A stretch of DNA of 9,978 nt from Clostridia bacterium (GTDB lineage Bacteria > Bacillota > Clostridia > DUPQ01). The position numbers and the translations under genes were made by a program. Below are positions 6,704 to 9,978 of the stretch, piece by piece. The stretch lies in contig JAQVAJ010000027.1 of NCBI GenBank assembly GCA_028690885.1, positions 1-9,978 of the forward strand, read 5' to 3'. Positions within the stretch are counted from its first letter, which is position 1, and each line of letters opens with the position of its first letter. The notes under the pieces are model-generated. The model did not search any database. It saw only the letters and a list, made by a program, of their open reading frames with translations, and was not told the origin of the DNA.

Positions 6704-6731
6704 ACAGTAAAATAAGCACATTTTATTCTGT
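6704..6731 (+). terminator. Weak AT-rich hairpin, possible remnant terminator of the transport operon
   Basis: ACAG (6704-6707) pairs with CTGT (6728-6731), and AAAAT (6709-6713) pairs with ATTTT (6720-6724), around a 6-base loop with an uneven bulge. It is the only terminator-like structure between the ATPase and the DegV remnant. A small perfect palindrome, GTTTAG-G-CTAAAC, sits at 6693-6705 and overlaps it. Both are AT-rich enough to arise by chance. Confidence 0.25.
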
Positions 6732-6737
6732 CAATGA

Positions 6738-7004
6738 CATGATTCGCTTAAAGATGGAACCATAGTATCAGAAGATATGGCAAGAGGAACAATGGATGTT
6801 ATAAGGAAGCTGTCAGACAAGATGCCTGATAATACCAAAGAAGCAGTTATTAACTACATAGAAAATACTGATACTGCTATAGGAGTGTACAATGCTCTAA
6901 AGACCAAAGCTCCGTATCTTCCAATAAAGCTTAGAAAATCAGGACCAGTGCTTGCAATACATGTGGGCTTGGGATTTGTCAGTGTGTCATATATTACGGA
7001 ATGA
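6738..7004 (+). pseudogene. degV (fragment): C-terminal fragment of a DegV-family fatty-acid-binding protein
   Basis: The frame is open from just after TGA 6735-6737 to TGA 7002-7004. The homology includes codons before ATG 6777: SLKDGTIVSED, then MARGTMDVIRKLSDKM. That matches the DegV segment in which a phrase like LKDG is followed by a charged RG-containing helix. The end, GPVLAIHVGLGFVSVSYI, corresponds to the family's closing GPVIGxHxGPG signature, with Leu in place of the usual Pro. DegV proteins are about 280 residues and bind fatty acids for the FakA/FakB phosphorylation route. Only the last third is here, without its N-terminal domain, a promoter or a convincing ribosome binding site for ATG 6777. 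It is most likely a dead 3' end left by a rearrangement. The complete C-terminus and lack of internal stops suggest recent truncation. Confidence 0.7.
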
Positions 7005-7035
7005 AATACTAGTTCGTTCAAAAAGTTAATATGAT

Positions 7036-7076
7036 TAGAAAACGGTGCTGCTCATATGAACAACACCATTTTTCTA
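7036..7076. terminator. Bidirectional Rho-independent terminator
   Basis: TAGAAAA (7036-7042) pairs with TTTTCTA (7070-7076). Inside it GGTG (7044-7047) pairs with CACC (7064-7067), and TG (7049-7050) with CA (7061-7062), around the loop CTCATATGAA, with a few mismatches. The flanking A and T runs provide a U tract in both directions. It closes the DegV remnant on the plus strand and lies 47 bases beyond the stop of the GH2 gene on the minus strand, so it separates the two convergent units. Confidence 0.75.
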
Positions 7077-7122
7077 AATATTTACAACAGTACTTACAGA
7101 ACATTTGCATACTGGCTATAAT

Positions 7123-8826
7123 TTATTTCTCAACAGCTGCCTTTTGTTTGTTTATTTCTTTTATTATCGCAGGATCCATCTTAGGCTTTCTGTCGTATGT
7201 ATACAATCCATTCTGTTCCTGCTCAACATCTGTAAGCTGTGTATAGCAGAATGCACCGATATTGGGGTTATTTAATAACACTTCAGTTAATCCTCTGTAT
7301 CTTTCAATAACTTCATCAAGGCTATTTGGACGCTGTCCATATCCCCAGCCTGATGTATCAGTTTCTGACCACCATATTCCACCATATTCTGAAATGAATA
7401 CAGGTGCGCAGAAGTCATCTACATAACCGTCATAGTTCTTTTTCTGTTGGCCTATCTGGTCGTATCTTTCTTTGAAGGTTACAGGGTTCTGATCGTAATC
7501 ATGTTTGTCTCTTAAATCAGATGCTCCATCTATATGAACCCATCCAGAGGTATCTATAACTGGTCTTGTGGAATCAAAAGCTCTAGTCATATCAGCAACA
7601 TACTTAACTAAATTTACATTCTGGTCTTTTTGAGTTTCGTTAAAAGCACACCATCCTATTATTGAAGGGTGATTATAGTCTCTTTCCATTATCTCCAGCC
7701 ATTCAGGAACAAATCTCTCCCAGGCCTTGTCTTTTGATATATTCAGTTCCCAGTTTGCATGTTCTTCCCATACAAGATAACCAAGTACATCACAGTGGTA
7801 AAGAAATCTTGGTTCAAATACTTTCTGATGAAGTCTTGCTCCGTTGAATCCCATATCCATTGACCTTTTTATATCATTAATCAGTTCTTGGTCAGTTGGA
7901 GCAGTATATATTCCATCCGGATAAAAGCCCTGGTCAAGGATTAATCTTTGGAAAACAACCTGATTATTTAAATAAAACTTGTTTCCATGATAATGTGTGC
8001 TTCTCATGCCAAAGTAACCAGACATTTTATCGTTATCCAGTTCAAGCACCAAATCATACAGGTTTGGTGTTTCACAAGACCATAAATGAAGTTCTTTTAA
8101 TTCCATATTGAAACGCGCATGTTTTCCTTCAATTTGAGCCTCGCAAGACCCGACTTCTTTTCCTGCGAAATATGCAGTTGCTTTTACCTTTTTACCATTT
8201 GCATTTCTGCATAAAACATCAAAATATATACTTGATGAGTATATATCAGGAGTGCATTTGAATGACTTAATACTGGAAGATGCAACATTCTCCAGCCATA
8301 CAGTCTGCCATATTCCAGTAGTTCTTGTGTAACTGCACCCTCTGGAGAAAAACTCTCTGCATTGTTTTCCGCCGGGCTGCTCACCAGTTCTTAATAGATC
8401 TGTTGCACATACAGTTACTGTATTATCTCCTTTTATAAGTTTTTCTGTTATATCAAAGCTAAATGAGCTATATCCACCGATATGAGTTCCGACTGAATCA
8501 CCATTAATCCAGACTTCTGTATGATAATCGCATGCATCTATATGAAGTATGGTTCTTCTTCCATCCTTCAACCAGTCGTTTTTTATATCAACTTTACGTT
8601 TATACCATACGCATTCCATGAAATCCTTGTTATTGATTCCGGACAATTCGCTTTCAGGACAGAAAGGAACTATGATGGAGGAGTTAAGTTCTGTATTTTT
8701 ATAAAGGCCTCTGTCTCTTCCGCTTTTACCGTGGTCGATTTCAAATTGCCATTCTCCGTTTAAATTAATCCATGATTCTCTGTACATCTGGGGTCTTGGG
8801 TGTTCAGGACGAGGTATTTTAGTCAT
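7123..8826 (-). CDS. Glycoside hydrolase family 2 protein (beta-galactosidase/beta-glucuronidase superfamily), cytoplasmic
   Basis: 567 residues, ATG at 8826-8824 with AAGGAG (8841-8836) about 9 bases upstream. Domain order is that of GH2: a jelly-roll sugar-binding domain (about 15-180, with the typical GIWQTVWLE at 171-179), an immunoglobulin-like domain (about 185-275) and a TIM barrel (about 280-560). The general acid/base is Glu 397 in CAFNE, preceded by the family phrase DYNHPSIIGW; the nucleophile is Glu 480 in FISEYGG. No signal peptide, so it should act on imported sugars or glycosides. The barrel entry differs from LacZ: where LacZ-like enzymes have a GVNRHE-type segment, this protein has LDQGFYPDG (298-306) followed by GARLHQKVFEP. 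That points to a separate GH2 subfamily whose substrate I cannot name. It is shorter than LacZ (about 1,000 residues) and close to beta-glucuronidase length. It diverges from an AraC-family regulator that probably controls it. Confidence 0.9.
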   Translation of the reverse strand: MTKIPRPEHPRPQMYRESWINLNGEWQFEIDHGKSGRDRGLYKNTELNSSIIVPFCPESELSGINNKDFMECVWYKRKVDIKNDWLKDGRRTILHIDACDYHTEVWINGDSVGTHIGGYSSFSFDITEKLIKGDNTVTVCATDLLRTGEQPGGKQCREFFSRGCSYTRTTGIWQTVWLENVASSSIKSFKCTPDIYSSSIYFDVLCRNANGKKVKATAYFAGKEVGSCEAQIEGKHARFNMELKELHLWSCETPNLYDLVLELDNDKMSGYFGMRSTHYHGNKFYLNNQVVFQRLILDQGFYPDGIYTAPTDQELINDIKRSMDMGFNGARLHQKVFEPRFLYHCDVLGYLVWEEHANWELNISKDKAWERFVPEWLEIMERDYNHPSIIGWCAFNETQKDQNVNLVKYVADMTRAFDSTRPVIDTSGWVHIDGASDLRDKHDYDQNPVTFKERYDQIGQQKKNYDGYVDDFCAPVFISEYGGIWWSETDTSGWGYGQRPNSLDEVIERYRGLTEVLLNNPNIGAFCYTQLTDVEQEQNGLYTYDRKPKMDPAIIKEINKQKAAVEK

Positions 8827-8952
8827 TTTTATTTGCTCCTTGTATAATATGTTTTCAGTTTATAACTGATAACAGACTGATTCAATGCATAATACTTGAT
8901 AAAGTTGACATATCCTACTGTATTGATATTATATATAGTGAAAGGTAATTTT
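8827..8952. promoter_or_regulatory. Divergent control region between GH2 gene and AraC-type regulator
   Basis: These 126 bases should hold the promoters of both genes. CAGTT-TAT-AACTG at 8856-8868 is a perfect 5-bp inverted repeat and could be an operator. On the minus strand a possible -10 TATAAA (8864-8859) with TTGAAT (8885-8880) has a short 15-base spacer. The better-looking TATTAT at 8849-8844 is too close to the ribosome binding site to be a real -10. The GH2 promoter thus looks weak, as expected for a gene that needs an activator. Confidence 0.5.
8905..8932 (+). promoter_or_regulatory. Promoter of the AraC-type regulator gene
   Basis: TTGACA at 8905-8910 is a perfect -35 box. TATTAT at 8927-8932 lies 16 bases further, and TTATAT at 8929-8934 would give 18. 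The start of transcription should be near 8940, just before the ribosome binding site, so the leader is very short. The position rules out the longer reading of the regulator that begins at TTG 8896. Confidence 0.65.
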
Positions 8953-9750
8953 ATGATAATTCAAAGTATTAGGCATGAATGGCCGGAAAAAGCAGGATTT
9001 ATACTGGATAGGCCACATGGACCAGAGGAATTTATATTTATTCATTACTTCAATTCGGTTGACTTATTATCCAATAATGAAGTTATTAGAACAAAACCTC
9101 ATGCATGTATTGTGGTTTCTGCAAACAAGCCACAGTGGTTCAAATCGGAACAGAAGCTTGTTCATGACTGGTTTCATTTTACAAAAGATACTTATAACAG
9201 CAAAATCACCAATGAAAGTATTCCTGTGATTATGAATACATATGGTATAGAACCGGACAAAGTGTATTATCCTTCCGACAGCTTAGAGATTACAAATACA
9301 GTGAGAAAAATGGAGTCGGAGTTTTTTACAGATGTCGGGTTTTCCGAAGAACTATGTGATTTATACATACGTCAGATATTCATATTGATGGCCAGATCAT
9401 CAAAAGACAATATGTCAGGGATAAGTATTAAAAAGAATCTTTTGCATAAAGTTGAGCAGGTAAGACGACAGATGTTTTTTTTCCCGATGGAAGACTGGCC
9501 GGTATCGAAAATGGCTAAAATGGCTGGACTGAGTGAGTCACGTTTTTATACTGTTTACAAAGGTGTTTACAAGATAACGCCTAACAGGGATCTTATATTC
9601 GCACGTATTGAAAAAGCAAAAAATCTGCTGTCAAGTCAGGGATACTCTGTTAATGAAGCAGCAGAAGCGCTTGGGTATAACAGTGTGTATCATTTCATAC
9701 GCCAGTTCAAAGCTGTAACTGGTTCTACGCCAGGAGAATTCAAGATATAA
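8953..9750 (+). CDS. AraC-family transcriptional regulator
   Basis: 265 residues from ATG 8953, with GAAAGG at 8940-8945 upstream. A longer reading from TTG 8896 would include the promoter and is rejected. The N-terminal part (about 1-120) looks like the cupin-type ligand-binding domain of the family, with RTKPHACIVV near residue 47 as part of the beta barrel. The C-terminal part (about 170-265) is the two-helix-turn-helix DNA-binding domain: first helix pair around VSKMAKMAGLSESRFYTVYK, second around NEAAEALGYNSVYHFIRQFK, and the closing GSTPGEFK typical of AraC proteins. It is transcribed away from the GH2 gene, the usual arrangement for a sugar-sensing local activator. I infer that it senses a sugar released from or related to the GH2 substrate. 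No transporter gene for that sugar is in the window. Confidence 0.93.
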   Translation: MIIQSIRHEWPEKAGFILDRPHGPEEFIFIHYFNSVDLLSNNEVIRTKPHACIVVSANKPQWFKSEQKLVHDWFHFTKDTYNSKITNESIPVIMNTYGIEPDKVYYPSDSLEITNTVRKMESEFFTDVGFSEELCDLYIRQIFILMARSSKDNMSGISIKKNLLHKVEQVRRQMFFFPMEDWPVSKMAKMAGLSESRFYTVYKGVYKITPNRDLIFARIEKAKNLLSSQGYSVNEAAEALGYNSVYHFIRQFKAVTGSTPGEFKI

Positions 9751-9878
9751 AATTGCACAAAAAAATGAATATTACAACATCAAATAATACCATATTGTTA
9801 GATTATCGCTATATTCATACGATGTTTATCTAAAATCTTTAAAATGGTTCGAGTTAGTGTAAAGAGTTTTGGGAAAAA

Positions 9879-9901
9879 TAATTTATTAACTTAATAAATT
9901 A
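9879..9901. repeat. Perfect 23-base AT-rich palindrome
   Basis: TAATTTATTAA (9879-9889) and TTAATAAATTA (9891-9901) are perfect reverse complements around a single C at 9890. The short spacing makes it a better candidate for a protein-binding site than for an RNA hairpin. Composition raises the chance of coincidence, but 11 perfect pairs are notable. Confidence 0.6.
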
Positions 9902-9937
9902 AGAAAAATAGAAGGACAATCAGCAGGCTTTGGAGAA

Positions 9938-9978
9938 TACCAGTGCGTCAATGCGGGGTAAGCGTTGACGCACTGGTA
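9938..9978. terminator. Strong 17-bp GC-rich hairpin at the window edge, terminator or mobile repeat
   Basis: TACCAGTGCGTCAA (9938-9951) pairs perfectly with TTGACGCACTGGTA (9965-9978). TGC (9952-9954) extends the stem against GCG (9962-9964) with one T-G pair, leaving the loop GGGGTAA. The stem is much richer in G and C than its surroundings. A T run expected after a terminator would lie beyond the window. It could end the AraC transcript, end a gene coming from the right, or be a dispersed palindromic repeat. Confidence 0.6.

Larger units (their letters stand above)
9751..9978. other. Non-coding tail after the AraC gene, rich in inverted repeats
   Basis: No open frame with a ribosome binding site is seen in these 228 bases. 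They hold three inverted repeats: TTAGAT/ATCTAA with inner ATCG/CGAT (9798-9833), an AT-only palindrome (9879-9901), and a GC-rich hairpin at the window edge (9938-9978). The first may be the regulator's terminator, although it lacks a strong T run. Confidence 0.5.

Noticed and set aside
7031..7246. Plus-strand reading frame of 71 codons with hydrophobic residues
   Set aside because: It begins inside the bidirectional terminator, overlaps the end of the GH2 gene on the other strand and has no ribosome binding site.
8184..8384. Minus-strand frame of 66 codons inside the GH2 gene
   Set aside because: It lies fully within the GH2 coding sequence in another frame. The GH2 frame carries recognisable motifs throughout.
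8521..8763. Plus-strand frame of 80 codons opposite the GH2 N-terminus
   Set aside because: Antisense shadow of the GH2 gene with no ribosome binding site or known motif.
8844..8849. TATTAT on the minus strand as -10 box of the GH2 gene
   Set aside because: It would start the transcript within the ribosome binding site AAGGAG (8841-8836), so the message would lack a working site.

Overview
The window looks like chromosomal DNA of an anaerobic, low-GC Gram-positive bacterium of the Clostridia. The basis is AT-rich codon use, strong GGAGG-type ribosome binding sites, sigma-A-like promoters, Gram-positive style secreted proteins and a GH2/AraC sugar-use pair. The species cannot be named from sequence alone. 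No tRNA, rRNA, CRISPR array or transposase was seen.

Left part (1-6582): a membrane transport cassette read left to right. It opens with the last 47 codons of a gene (copy A) that is nearly repeated at the end of the 937-2658 gene (copy B). Between them, with its own promoter, is a small secreted cysteine-rich protein (412-762). Copy B is a single-pass membrane protein with two tandem extracellular modules of about 243 residues joined by a Ser/Thr/Pro-rich linker. It is followed by two FtsX/MacB-type ABC permeases of unequal size (650 and 406 aa; ATGA overlap) and an ABC ATPase with all canonical motifs (224 aa). Read by eye, the modules of copy B match the extracellular domain of the 406-aa permease motif by motif. 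The cassette therefore seems to encode a transporter plus free-standing, membrane-tethered copies of its own ectodomain, with no HlyD/YknX-type adaptor. This is the most unusual feature of the window.

Middle (6583-7076): a graveyard. Just after the ATPase stop lies a decayed piece of a third copy of the ectodomain gene (copy C), then the C-terminal third of a DegV-family fatty-acid-binding protein without its front, then a bidirectional terminator. This suggests that the cassette was inserted, duplicated and trimmed here.

Right part (7077-9978): a separate metabolic module. A GH2 glycoside hydrolase gene (minus strand) and an AraC-family regulator gene (plus strand) diverge from a 126-base intergenic region with a clear promoter for the regulator and a short palindrome. 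The regulator probably controls the hydrolase. After the regulator comes about 230 bases of non-coding DNA with three nested-type inverted repeats, the last being a 17-bp GC-rich hairpin that ends exactly at the window edge.
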